A stretch of 50,201 nt of DNA, from assembly GCA_011046365.1 (NCBI GenBank), contig DSAS01000097.1, forward strand, positions 1-50,201. Reading direction: 5' to 3'. The position numbers were made by a program, and so were the translations under genes. The notes beneath the pieces are model-generated. The model had not been told where the DNA came from. It saw only the letters and a program-made list of their open reading frames with translations, and made no database searches. Position 1 is the first letter of the stretch; each line of letters starts with the position of its first letter. The stretch is from Fidelibacterota bacterium. GTDB lineage: Bacteria > Fidelibacterota > UBA2242. Positions 20,498-29,416 of this stretch are shown one piece after another.

Positions 20498-21847
20498 CTA
20501 AAAGATTTCATTGAACAGCTGATTGATGGAATCAATCCCGACGATATTGCCGGATTTGAACTCCTCCAGCTGTTTTAAATTTGCCCGGGGAATATAAACC
20601 GGTTGGAAGCCGAATTTGAGCGCCTCCCTGACCCGTTGTTCAATCAATGGAACGGAACGGATTTCACCCACCAGCCCGACCTCACCGATGAATACAGCCG
20701 CGGGATTGACCGGCACGTCCTTGAAACTCGATGCCAGCGCCACCACGACGCCGAGGTTGATCGCCGTTTCATCAATGCGCAAACCACCCACGAGATTGAC
20801 AAAAATGTCCTGCAGACGCAACGGATACCCGGCGCGCTTTTCCAGCACCGCCACCAGCATTGCCAGACGGCGGTGATCAATACCATTGGCTGTCCGCTGG
20901 GGATTCCCGTAGGACGACTGTGTTACCAGTGCCTGCACTTCGATCAGGAAGGGGCGCGTCCCCTCCATACTGACCGCAATGGTAGAGCCGGCGACATGCT
21001 TTTTGCGCTCCGCCAGAAAAAATTCCGACGGATTGTCCACCGGCACCAGTCCGCTATCTTTCATGGTAAACAGACCGACTTCATGGGTCGAGCCGAAACG
21101 GTTTTTCATCGCCCGCAAGGTCCGATAAAAATTCGTCTTGCCACCTTCCAGGTAGAGCACCGTATCCACAAGATGTTCCAGAACCTTGGGACCGGCGATC
21201 ATGCCGTCTTTGGTGATATGTCCGATCAAAACGACACAAAAATTCAACTCCTTGGCTTTGCGCAGAAGGCTGCCGGCACACTCCCTGACCTGGGTCACGC
21301 TCCCCGGGACATTGTCATAAATATCGCTGTAGACCGTCTGTACAGAATCAATCACGACCAACGACGGCTGGCGGGTTTCGATATGGTTAATGATGTTCTC
21401 CAGATTATTTTCGCAAGCCACCAGAATACGCGGATCAGTTATACCCATCCGACCAGCCCGCAGAGCGATCTGCTCTTCCGACTCTTCGCCGGAAAAATAG
21501 AGAAAGCGCTCACCCTGCAGCTTGCTCAGTATCTGCAATACAAGCGTAGACTTGCCGATGCCCGGCTCACCCGCCAGTAAAATCACCATGCCGTCCACAA
21601 ACCCGCCGCCCAGCACCCGGTCAAATTCCTCGACTCCCGTGGCAGACCGCCGGATATCCGTCTTCACCGGGCGCTCCAGACTGTGCAACTTCCGTTTCTC
21701 GGTCAGCGGATGCTTCGCCGCTTTTTTCAGCACCCGCTCTTCCACCATCGTATTCCAGGCACTGCACTCCGGGCAGCGACCGCTCCACTTGGGCTGCTGA
21801 TTGCCGCACTCGGTACAGGAAAAAAGAATTTTGGTTTTATTGCTCAT
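20498..21847 (-). CDS. radA: DNA repair protein RadA
   Basis: RecA-like ATPase that promotes branch migration in recombinational repair. 449 residues. Zinc finger Cys11-X2-Cys14...Cys25-X2-Cys28; Walker A GEPGIGKST (93-101); RadA-specific KNRFG at 248-252; the C-terminal Lon-like domain from about 280 with LVGGLRIDETAINLGV. All normal. It is five bases downstream of the EamA transporter gene and 15 bases upstream of tgt. Confidence 0.97.
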   Translation of the reverse strand: MSNKTKILFSCTECGNQQPKWSGRCPECSAWNTMVEERVLKKAAKHPLTEKRKLHSLERPVKTDIRRSATGVEEFDRVLGGGFVDGMVILLAGEPGIGKSTLVLQILSKLQGERFLYFSGEESEEQIALRAGRMGITDPRILVACENNLENIINHIETRQPSLVVIDSVQTVYSDIYDNVPGSVTQVRECAGSLLRKAKELNFCVVLIGHITKDGMIAGPKVLEHLVDTVLYLEGGKTNFYRTLRAMKNRFGSTHEVGLFTMKDSGLVPVDNPSEFFLAERKKHVAGSTIAVSMEGTRPFLIEVQALVTQSSYGNPQRTANGIDHRRLAMLVAVLEKRAGYPLRLQDIFVNLVGGLRIDETAINLGVVVALASSFKDVPVNPAAVFIGEVGLVGEIRSVPLIEQRVREALKFGFQPVYIPRANLKQLEEFKSGNIVGIDSINQLFNEIF

Positions 21848-21852
21848 TTGAT

Positions 21853-22755
21853 CTACTGCCGCTTCAGTTGGAGGCGATTAAAGAAGCGAAAATATTTTCT
21901 GAAATCGTACATAAACAGACCGCTAAAGATGAACAGGATACCGAAAATCTCTTGTAAAGTTATGGTTTCATGTAAAAAAATCAAACCCACCACCGACGCC
22001 ACAACCGGCGTCAGAAAGGTGACAAAGGAGACTTTGACCACTTCAAACTGCTGCAGGAGTGAAAAATAGATAAAAAAGGCAGCCGCCGAACCGAAGATTC
22101 CGAGATAGGCTGCCGCGCCGACGTTGCGCAACGACCAGGTCATCGTCGCAAACTGACCCGTTACAAGCGCACCCACCAGATGCATAGCTCCGCCCACCAC
22201 CAGCGATGTCGCGGTCAGAATCAGCGGGTCCATGGGTCCCCGGAAATTCTTAATATACACATTCGGATACGCGGCAAAGACAACTCCCAGTAAAACCACC
22301 AGGCAACCGATCAGCACTTCTGTGCTGAAAACCAGCCGCTGATCCGACAAAATCAGTGTAACCCCCACCAGTGCCAGGAGAACGGACAGCAGGCGGCGCA
22401 GATTCATACGCTCATTCAGCACAAAAAGATGGGCGAAAATTCCGTTGAAAAGCGGGAGTGTCGCCCACAAAATAGACGAGAGACTGCTGGGAATATAATT
22501 CATTGACCAGTAGGTGCACAAATAGCTCAAGCCCATACTCAAAATTCCCACCACCAGATACAGACGGATTGAGGCGCCGTCACAGGGAATTTTCCGACGG
22601 GTAATCTTTATAATCGGGAACAACAGCAACAATGCAATCAAATAGCGCAGTGCCAGACCCAGCATCGGTGGTGTCGAGCCGGACCCGATTTTAATCGCAG
22701 CAAAGGTCGTCCCCCAGATCAGACAGAGCGTTAAAAATTGAAAATATTTTTTCAA
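21853..22755 (-). CDS. EamA/DMT family transporter
   Basis: About 300 residues with ten predicted membrane helices in two EamA repeats; drug/metabolite transporter superfamily, inner membrane, substrate unknown. Conserved features are CLIWGTTFAAIKIG at the start, MNYIPSSLSSILWATLPLF, and the second repeat ending in HETITLQEIFGILFIFSG. The frame extends to a TTG at 22770, but I choose TTG 22755: GGAG lies five bases before it and the protein then opens KKYFQFLTLCLIWG, typical for the family. Either start is non-ATG. It heads the long minus-strand run. Confidence 0.88.
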   Translation of the reverse strand: MKKYFQFLTLCLIWGTTFAAIKIGSGSTPPMLGLALRYLIALLLLFPIIKITRRKIPCDGASIRLYLVVGILSMGLSYLCTYWSMNYIPSSLSSILWATLPLFNGIFAHLFVLNERMNLRRLLSVLLALVGVTLILSDQRLVFSTEVLIGCLVVLLGVVFAAYPNVYIKNFRGPMDPLILTATSLVVGGAMHLVGALVTGQFATMTWSLRNVGAAAYLGIFGSAAAFFIYFSLLQQFEVVKVSFVTFLTPVVASVVGLIFLHETITLQEIFGILFIFSGLFMYDFRKYFRFFNRLQLKRQ

Positions 22756-22826
22756 GAATTCTCCAACCAAATTACATTAAAAACCGCGCACCGAAACGGC
22801 TTGCTAAATTAGTAACTTAGAAGCAA

Positions 22827-22858
22827 TTCTGATAATAAAATCTAGACGTTTATCAGAA
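22827..22858. promoter_or_regulatory. Perfect 9-bp inverted repeat between two transcription units
   Basis: TTCTGATAA at 22827-22835 is repeated inverted as TTATCAGAA at 22850-22858, with a 14-base AT-rich spacer. It begins nine bases past the stop of the peptidase/barrel gene and lies about 72 bases before the EamA start. It could end the upstream transcript, though the stem is AT-rich and no clean T-run follows, or be an operator for the following operon. A weaker hairpin (TTGCT...AGCAA) follows at about 22801-22826. Confidence 0.45.
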
Positions 22859-22866
22859 CAATAAAA

Positions 22867-25800
22867 TTAAAAATCCAGCCCCAGCGAAAAATACCACTGC
22901 GGCGAATGGACTTTGATCATATCATAGCGCCAGGCGCAATCAATTTTCAACAGAAAATAGCCGAGATAGATGCGGGTACCGACGCCAAACCCCGAGACCA
23001 GATCGTCCATTACCGTCCCGTAATAGGGCTCTTTGGTAAAGGGATGGAATTCATTTCCAAACCAGGCGCCGCCAATATCGAAAAAGGTTATTCCCTGCAA
23101 ACCGCCGATAGTCATGGGGATCGGCCAGCCCAGTGCCAGATATTTAATAAAGGGATAGCGGAATTCGAAATTCGCCAGGAAGTAGCGGGTACCTACCCTT
23201 TCATAGTATCGCGCTCCCCGCAGCGGCGTCACAAAATCGGAAAAATAGATATCTTCCAGTAAGGACTCGTTGCGGCTATCCAGAACATGGTTGCGCCATT
23301 TTTGATTGATCCAGTTGCTCTCGCCGCCCAGAAAGAAGCGCTGGGCGTTGGGTCCCTCACTGAGTCCGCCGGACAATCGCAGGGCAAATGAGTATTCCCG
23401 ATTCAGCTTGAAATAGCGGCGAACGTCCGCCTGTACCGTCTGGAACTCGAGACTGTTTTGTGTGTATTTTGGACTGACGGTAGCGTCAATGCGCCAGCGC
23501 CAGCCGTCAATGGGATAAAAATAGCTCCACAGCGTATTGTCAAAAACAAACGCCGCCCGCGGTAAAATCGTCTGGATTTTGCGTTCGTCAAGAGTGATTC
23601 CATAATATATATCAATAAACTTCTGTTCCACATTATAGGAAGTCGCCGCCAACTCAATTCGGGAAAACCGGGAAAAGGGTCGGGATGCCGATATATCAAA
23701 ACCGTAATTCCGCAACCGGTACAAATAGTAGAGGCTGTAATACCAAAAATTGGCGGTATGAAATCCGGTCAGGGCGTAATTGGTGCGATCCCCCAGGTAT
23801 TGATATGATAAATAGTAGTCGCTGTTCTCGAGATCAATATACATCTCCGTCCCGAAAATCAGCTGGTGATCTCCCAGTACATCGCTGAAGGCGAATACGG
23901 TCGTCCCCTGAAATCCCCAGAAGGTATTATAGCCAGCCTGACTGTCAATTAAATCGAGACTGAATTTTGTCTTGTAGGGATTGACAATGAACTCACCGTC
24001 TTCGTCGCGGTAACTGATTGTATCAATCTGCGCCATGGAAGTATCCGGCTCCTGCCGCAGGTCGGTATTGTAGCCGGACGCAAAGATATAGTTTGTATAA
24101 TCCCGCTCGGTGCTGACCCGGCGGGAATAGGATTTTTTGATATCCTCAGGCGCCGGGTAATCAAACCGTTTGTAATCTGCGGGATTCTGCCAGATTTCTT
24201 TCAGGCTCTCCGCAAAAACCGTCGGTCGCACCTCTTTGGGTTCATCATAGAGAACTAACGGATTACTGATGGTATAGACATCCCAGCCATAATTGGCATA
24301 GCCGGCGAAGACCAGACGGGAATCATCCTTTGAAAGGCTGGGTTGAAAGACCCCGGTCAAGACATTGGTGACGGCTCGCTGCTCGCCGGTTTCCATATCC
24401 ATCATATACAGATTGGAGATTCCTTCAGCATCGGATGTAAAAAAGATTTTGTTGGTTGTATTAGCCCAAACGGGGTAATTTTCATTCCATGGGGAAGCGG
24501 TAATCTGTTGTATTTCGCCGGAATTCAAATCGCAGACAAAGAGGTCAGTCTGATTATAGGGCGATACAGCCCAATTGGATATTTGCTCTTTCGGTAAAGT
24601 GCCGCTTTCAACATCTCTCTGGGATGCAAAGATAATTTTGGTTCCGTCCGGTGACCAGTTCGGTTCGAAATCCGAAGCCCAGTCGTTGGTAATTCGGGAT
24701 AATTTAGCGCTCTTTAAATTGTAGACATATAAATCGGTGCGATCACTGTTCAAGCCAATAAATGCGATGCGGTCACCGTCGGGAGACCAGGCGGCGGTAT
24801 AGAGTTCGTCAATTTCATCGAAACTGTATTTCTGCCGTTTCTTTGTTTTCACATCAATTACCACCAGTGCATCCCGGGCACCGCTCTTAACAGCAAGGAC
24901 TATTTTCTTTCCATCGGGTGACCAGCTCAGGCGCGGATTCAACCATTTTAACTCTTCCAGGTCTGGTGTCCGTTGCCCCTTGACCAGACGACTCTCAATT
25001 TCACCGTCAATGGTATTCATCAGAAAAATATCGGCATACCCCTTGCGGTCTGACATAAAGGCGATTTTCGTCCCGCTGGGATTAACCGCCGGACCGGTAT
25101 TGAAATAGTTCTTCAGCTTTTTATGATCGGTCAACCGAACCGCAATATCATCCAACTCGTCCCGCTCGGCAATGTCCGGCCAATACTCTTTGCGCACCCA
25201 TTTGTGCCAGGCTTCGCTGAGCTCTTTCATTTTGAGACCGATGGATTTTTCAATCCCCTTCTCAGCACTGGAATGTCTTTTCATATTAGCCCAGATTTCA
25301 CCGATTTTTTGATCACCGTATCTCTCGGCGATAAAGCGGTAAACCGACTGACCGCCTTTATAAGCCAGATAATAGTCCAGCTCCTTAATACTGGGAATCT
25401 CGCTGTTCGTGGCGATATCCCGCAAGATCATATCGGCATTGGTATCCCAGCCCATGGAGATGTACTCCGCCAGACCTTCGTTCATCCAGAGTGGGATTCG
25501 GAGGCGGACTCGTCCCGATACAACACTTTGAATATTCCCGCCGTAAATCATATCATTTACCACCACGTGCACCAGCTCATGCCGGACCAGATGCCAGAAA
25601 TTATTAATACTCCCGTCAAACGCCAACACCATCCGGTTTTTTAGTAATTCGGTAAAGCCCTGAATGCCCTCATAAAGATAACTGAGGGTGACATTGGTTT
25701 GCTGAAAATCCCTGTGCGAATTGTATACAATTACGGAAACCCGCTTGCGCAGGCGCCAGTTCAGCACCCGGGATATCTCACTTACCGCCTGCTCAACAAC

Positions 25801-26007
25801 TGGCGCGGTAAAATGCGCCAGCTCCTCACCATTATCATGAAAATAGATATCGAAATGCTCAGTCTGGATATAAGACCAGTTAAAATCATCGTACTGGACC
25901 TTATTTTTCCCGAATTGCGCCCATACTGTGGAGCTGCAAAGCAGCCCGATAAGCCAAAGGCTCAAAGCAATATTGGGGGTTTTTTTCCTTTTTGAAAACA
26001 GTCTCAT
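22867..26007 (-). CDS. Peptidase-MA / TolB-like propeller / outer-membrane barrel protein
   Basis: About 1046 residues from ATG 26007; the frame is open to a TTG at 26049 without a ribosome-binding site, and the ATG puts the signal peptide (LSLWLIGLLCSSTVWAQ) near the N-terminus. Next comes a gluzincin-like peptidase domain with HELVH at about 143-147 and the third ligand in NEGLAEY about 30 residues later. Then six or more PD40/WD40-like blades of TolB type (repeats of WSPDGKKI, WSPDGDRI, WSPDGTKI at about 290-600). The last 350 residues alternate like an Omp85/surface-antigen barrel (GGESNW, FEFRYPF) and end in Phe, the usual outer-membrane signal. Substrate unknown. It follows the M1 gene by about 67 bases. 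Confidence 0.85.
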   Translation of the reverse strand: MRLFSKRKKTPNIALSLWLIGLLCSSTVWAQFGKNKVQYDDFNWSYIQTEHFDIYFHDNGEELAHFTAPVVEQAVSEISRVLNWRLRKRVSVIVYNSHRDFQQTNVTLSYLYEGIQGFTELLKNRMVLAFDGSINNFWHLVRHELVHVVVNDMIYGGNIQSVVSGRVRLRIPLWMNEGLAEYISMGWDTNADMILRDIATNSEIPSIKELDYYLAYKGGQSVYRFIAERYGDQKIGEIWANMKRHSSAEKGIEKSIGLKMKELSEAWHKWVRKEYWPDIAERDELDDIAVRLTDHKKLKNYFNTGPAVNPSGTKIAFMSDRKGYADIFLMNTIDGEIESRLVKGQRTPDLEELKWLNPRLSWSPDGKKIVLAVKSGARDALVVIDVKTKKRQKYSFDEIDELYTAAWSPDGDRIAFIGLNSDRTDLYVYNLKSAKLSRITNDWASDFEPNWSPDGTKIIFASQRDVESGTLPKEQISNWAVSPYNQTDLFVCDLNSGEIQQITASPWNENYPVWANTTNKIFFTSDAEGISNLYMMDMETGEQRAVTNVLTGVFQPSLSKDDSRLVFAGYANYGWDVYTISNPLVLYDEPKEVRPTVFAESLKEIWQNPADYKRFDYPAPEDIKKSYSRRVSTERDYTNYIFASGYNTDLRQEPDTSMAQIDTISYRDEDGEFIVNPYKTKFSLDLIDSQAGYNTFWGFQGTTVFAFSDVLGDHQLIFGTEMYIDLENSDYYLSYQYLGDRTNYALTGFHTANFWYYSLYYLYRLRNYGFDISASRPFSRFSRIELAATSYNVEQKFIDIYYGITLDERKIQTILPRAAFVFDNTLWSYFYPIDGWRWRIDATVSPKYTQNSLEFQTVQADVRRYFKLNREYSFALRLSGGLSEGPNAQRFFLGGESNWINQKWRNHVLDSRNESLLEDIYFSDFVTPLRGARYYERVGTRYFLANFEFRYPFIKYLALGWPIPMTIGGLQGITFFDIGGAWFGNEFHPFTKEPYYGTVMDDLVSGFGVGTRIYLGYFLLKIDCAWRYDMIKVHSPQWYFSLGLDF

Positions 26008-26074
26008 TTTCAGGGGTGTGGCTCTGTCTTTGTATTTTTTAGATGTCAAACCGGCTCGATAAGCTACAAATTCT

Positions 26075-28027
26075 CTACTTTAAATATACGATTTTCTTTG
26101 ACAAATTGATCCAATTGTTTTCCAGCCGGACAAAATAGAGACCGGATGCTAAATCGCCGGGTTGCCAGCTCATTTCGTGATATCCCGCCGGATGATATCC
26201 TTCGATAATGGTGTCTACCAGGCATCCGGTCAGGTCATAAATCGCTATTTTTATATCGGCGTTCTGGGGTAAATATACATCGAAGTTGACTGCGGCATTG
26301 AAAGGATTCGGGTAGGGCGCGGACAAGAGGAACTCCTGTGGTAAATACCCGATATCGGGATCAAGGTTTGAGTACTGGATCGTTTTCAGAACCCAATTGT
26401 CCGGATCAATCGTAATCCTCTCCGGCATGTCTGCAAATTGGAATTGGAATACCTGGGAAGCCGTTGAATCCCAAACCCTTAGCAATGAATCAGATTTCCC
26501 GAAATTTACCAACATGTCAAGGGGCATTTTAAACAGCTCGGTCTTTGACTGGATTTGGTCAATTCTGACTCTCATCCGCCACTGGTTCGCCGCTATTTTC
26601 CGTCGTTCCCAGAATACCTTATAATTAGGTTGTCCGGGGCGCATGACCCATTGCTGAAAAAACCAGTCCAGGTCTACGCCGGATACCTCTTCACACACTC
26701 GTTGAAAGTCCTCCGTCGTGGCAACGCCCATGTAATATTCATCCCGATAAGCGGGGAAAATATCAAAAAATATCGAATCTCCAACTACGCCTCTGAGCAT
26801 ATGCAAAATCCAGGCACCTTTATCATAGACCAGCAGATTAAAAATTGAATTCACATCGGCGGTATTCACTACGTAGACCGGTCCCGGTTGCCAGTAGGAT
26901 GGTCGGTTTATTTTACTCATAAAATCGTGATAAGCCTCTTTCCCGATTCGATATTCCTGCCAAAGGGCTTCAGAATAGCGCGCAAAGCCCTCATTCAGCC
27001 AGATTTCACTCCAATCGGCACAGGTGACCATATTGCCCCACCACTGATGCGCCAGTTCGTGGCAAATCATCAGCTCGCTATAGGCACCGAGGCTGGTGCA
27101 GGTCTGATGTTCCATCCCGCCGCCCCATGAAAACTGGGCATGTCCGTATTTCTCCCCAACAAAGGGATATTCACCCCAGAGACTGGCAAAAAAGGTGATC
27201 ATCTCCGGTGTTAAAAGCATGACACTGGTCCTGTGTTCATCTTCGGGATAGTACCAGTGATAAACCGGCATAGAACCGCCATCCAGAGCGGTGTAGGTCT
27301 GGTCTATCCGACGGTAATTTGTCACCGCCAGTGAGATTAAATAACTGGCAATCGGATAACGCTCCTGCCAGTAAAAGGTCTGACTACCGTCAGAATTGTT
27401 CGTAATATCCACCAGGACACCATTAGAGACTGCCGTCAAACTGTCGGGCACGGTAAGACGAATATCCGCGGAATCCACTTTATCGCCCGGAATGTCTTTA
27501 CAGGGAAACCAGCCCCGGGCAAAATAGGGTTGACTCAGGGTTGAAACAATGGGAACATTGTTATGATAAGCAAAGGTGAAACCCTTCAGACCGCCGGCAA
27601 CCGGGTTGCCGCTGTAGGCGACTCCAAAGTCGAAAACACCACCGCTGTCAATGGGTGCTTGTAACTGCACGATGAGCTTATCATTGACCTGGCGAAAATC
27701 CGCGGCATCACCCCAGACGCGGTCAACCTTTAAGGGAGACAACAGATCAAGCACCACCTCCACCAATTCATCTCTTAGTGATCTGCCTCTGACAGTTACC
27801 CGTCCGGCAATCGTTTCGCTGGGAATATCAATCTCCAGATCAATGCCATAAAAGCCCGCATCATAAAAATCCTGTTCGGCGAGGGGAACTGTTTTTTCCA
27901 GTTTTCTTTGCAGGCTTAGCGCTTCCCGTTTCATCTGAATTTCCCGGTTGACCCAGTCGTGATCCGCCTGTCCATAAACAGGCAGCCACACAATCAGTGG
28001 CAGCATCACGGATAAGAGTATTTTCAT
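26075..28027 (-). CDS. Secreted M1 family metallopeptidase with T9SS sorting domain
   Basis: 650 residues: signal peptide (ILLSVMLPLIVWLPVYGQ), N-terminal beta-sandwich, then the M1 catalytic domain with zinc site HELAH (323-327) plus Glu346 in WLNEGFARYSEALW, and the substrate motif GGMEH (303-307) in place of GAMEN, a variant seen in exported M1 enzymes. The last 80 residues are a por-type sorting domain: SAPYPNPFNAAVNFDVYLP, IAIYDLTGCLVDTI, GLYFVRLEN, KKIVYLK. This implies export through the outer membrane by a type IX system. Likely an aminopeptidase on extracellular peptides. It probably shares a transcript with the barrel protein downstream. Confidence 0.93.
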   Translation of the reverse strand: MKILLSVMLPLIVWLPVYGQADHDWVNREIQMKREALSLQRKLEKTVPLAEQDFYDAGFYGIDLEIDIPSETIAGRVTVRGRSLRDELVEVVLDLLSPLKVDRVWGDAADFRQVNDKLIVQLQAPIDSGGVFDFGVAYSGNPVAGGLKGFTFAYHNNVPIVSTLSQPYFARGWFPCKDIPGDKVDSADIRLTVPDSLTAVSNGVLVDITNNSDGSQTFYWQERYPIASYLISLAVTNYRRIDQTYTALDGGSMPVYHWYYPEDEHRTSVMLLTPEMITFFASLWGEYPFVGEKYGHAQFSWGGGMEHQTCTSLGAYSELMICHELAHQWWGNMVTCADWSEIWLNEGFARYSEALWQEYRIGKEAYHDFMSKINRPSYWQPGPVYVVNTADVNSIFNLLVYDKGAWILHMLRGVVGDSIFFDIFPAYRDEYYMGVATTEDFQRVCEEVSGVDLDWFFQQWVMRPGQPNYKVFWERRKIAANQWRMRVRIDQIQSKTELFKMPLDMLVNFGKSDSLLRVWDSTASQVFQFQFADMPERITIDPDNWVLKTIQYSNLDPDIGYLPQEFLLSAPYPNPFNAAVNFDVYLPQNADIKIAIYDLTGCLVDTIIEGYHPAGYHEMSWQPGDLASGLYFVRLENNWINLSKKIVYLK

Positions 28028-28135
28028 AGGGAGTAAAATCTATGCTTCTTTTCAGAATAATCCAAAAATCAATCTACTATCAAACGATAAAAATCCGTAG
28101 ATTCCAATCAGGTCAAACATCCGGGAGTATAACAC
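28028..28135. promoter_or_regulatory. Divergent promoter region with a 7-bp inverted repeat
   Basis: 108 AT-rich bases between the divergent M1 peptidase and thyX starts. AATCTAC (28071-28077) recurs inverted as GTAGATT (28097-28103) with 19 bases between, a spacing that would suit a dimeric regulator. GGGAG lies eight bases before the thyX ATG. No regulator can be named. Confidence 0.35.
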
Positions 28136-28981
28136 ATGGCACATATAATTGTTCCGCAGGCAGAGGCAATCTTGGATAAGGAGTTCAAGGTTTTGGATAA
28201 GGGATTCGTCCGGCTGGTGGATTATCTCGGCGGTGACGAACGCATTGTGCAGGCGGCACGGGTTTCTTACGGTTCAGGAACAAAAACCGTACGACAGGAT
28301 CAAGCCCTCATCGAGTATCTGATAAGCCACGAACATACATCACCCTTTGAGCAGGTGGTGCTGACCTTTCATTGCAAAATGCCCATCTTTGTCGCCCGGC
28401 AGTGGATTCGCCACCGTACCGCCCGGCTGAATGAAATCTCCGGTCGCTACAGCGTCATGGAAGATGAATTTTATATTCCGGAAAAAGAGCAGTTCCAATT
28501 CCAGAGTAAATCCAATCGCCAGGGACGGGATACGGAGGAGGTTCCTGCTGAATTAAAAGCCAAAGTCCTTGATATCTTGGTAAGCGGTCAGAATCGCGCA
28601 TATGAGGATTACCAGAAAATGATTGATAGTGGCATTGCCCGGGAGCTGGCGCGGATCAACCTGCCGCTGTCGCTCTACACCCAATGGTACTGGCAGATTG
28701 ATCTTAGTAATCTCTTCCACTTTCTGAAACTGCGGATGGATTATCACGCCCAATGGGAGATTCGTCAATACGCCAACGCAATGGCTGAGATCACCCGGAC
28801 GGTCGCCCCGCTGGCTTATGACGCTTTCGAGAAACATGTTCTAAATGCGGTTACATTTTCAGGTTTGGAACTTGATGCACTCAGTTGTCAACTACAGGGA
28901 AAGGAGCACCACCTTACCGGCATTCACAAAACCGAATTCGAAGCCAAATTGGCGAAAATCCGGCAGTTATCTTCAAAATAA
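28136..28981 (+). CDS. thyX: FAD-dependent thymidylate synthase
   Basis: Makes dTMP from dUMP with FAD as hydride carrier and methylene-THF as carbon donor. 281 residues, at the long end of the family. The ThyX motif RHRx7S is at 92-102 (RHRTARLNEIS), followed by GRYSVM. FEQVVLTFHCKMPIFVARQW and the C-terminal REIRQYANAM-like EIRQYANAMAEI are also typical. There is no thyA in the window. Stands alone on the plus strand with a hairpin 20 bases past its stop. Confidence 0.96.
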   Translation: MAHIIVPQAEAILDKEFKVLDKGFVRLVDYLGGDERIVQAARVSYGSGTKTVRQDQALIEYLISHEHTSPFEQVVLTFHCKMPIFVARQWIRHRTARLNEISGRYSVMEDEFYIPEKEQFQFQSKSNRQGRDTEEVPAELKAKVLDILVSGQNRAYEDYQKMIDSGIARELARINLPLSLYTQWYWQIDLSNLFHFLKLRMDYHAQWEIRQYANAMAEITRTVAPLAYDAFEKHVLNAVTFSGLELDALSCQLQGKEHHLTGIHKTEFEAKLAKIRQLSSK

Positions 28982-29001
28982 CCGCTGATTATTAAATACA
29001 A

Positions 29002-29031
29002 AACCCCTCTCGCATATAGCTGAGAAGGGTT
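29002..29031. terminator. Hairpin terminator between thyX and the Tat mini-protein gene
   Basis: AACCCCTCTC (29002-29011) pairs with GAGAAGGGTT (29022-29031), ten base pairs with one mismatch. On the minus strand it is followed by TTTTGTATTT, so it best ends the minus-strand transcript of the small Tat gene, but its place between convergent genes lets it serve thyX too. Confidence 0.7.
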
Positions 29032-29060
29032 GCTATTATGAAATTCGGGAATAATCGAAT

Positions 29061-29252
29061 CTAAAAACCGTTTGGCGGCGGGGGCGGCGGATAATGGTGA
29101 CCGTGACCATGCGCGGTCCACTGCTGATACCCTTGAGCCATCAATTTAAAACTCTGAATGGCTGGTACGGTAAACACCGTGGTCATCGTCAGCTTTTTCA
29201 GGAAATTCCGTCGGGTGATGTTGGTATCCTGCTGATTCTTGTCTTTCTGCAT
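29061..29252 (-). CDS. 63-residue twin-arginine leader mini-protein with His/Pro tail
   Basis: The N-terminus has a near-consensus Tat motif TRRNFLKKL, then a modest hydrophobic segment (TMTTVFTVPAIQSF) and only about 28 further residues, including HGHGHH and six prolines before NGF at the end. It is too short to be an enzyme. Short Tat-leader proteins of this style are seen in several phyla, but I know no function. The reading frame is credible because of the precise Tat motif, the matching terminator at 29002-29031 and the absence of any better frame here. It could bind metal through the His cluster. There is no visible downstream partner gene. Confidence 0.65.
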   Translation of the reverse strand: MQKDKNQQDTNITRRNFLKKLTMTTVFTVPAIQSFKLMAQGYQQWTAHGHGHHYPPPPPPNGF

Positions 29253-29350
29253 GGCTTCATTCCTGCTTGTTATTTGGAATATACACTATTTTCGAATCCA
29301 AATCAACCTCAAATTTGTTCAGTGAGCGGGGTCGGCGGTACACCCGGAGA

Positions 29351-29388
29351 TAAAATAAAAACGGGAAATCCCCTCCCAGGGATTCCCC
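29351..29388 (-). terminator. Rho-independent terminator of the DUF350 gene
   Basis: On the minus strand GGGAATCCC (29387-29379) pairs with GGGATTTCCC (29372-29363) with one bulged base, followed by GTTTTTATTTTA. It lies about 30 bases past the stop of the DUF350 gene and separates it from the Tat mini-protein gene, which therefore probably has its own promoter. Confidence 0.75.
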
Positions 29389-29416
29389 GAAGATAGTTGT
29401 GGTCGTATGTTGTCCG

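Noticed and set aside
20603-21580. 325-codon open frame opposite radA
   Set aside because: Antisense shadow of a clear RadA gene; the product resembles no protein family.
29061-29252. Selfish or lasso-type peptide cluster around the Tat mini-protein
   Set aside because: No maturation enzyme, protease or exporter gene lies next to it; the neighbours are thyX, a DUF350 protein and a secreted protein.
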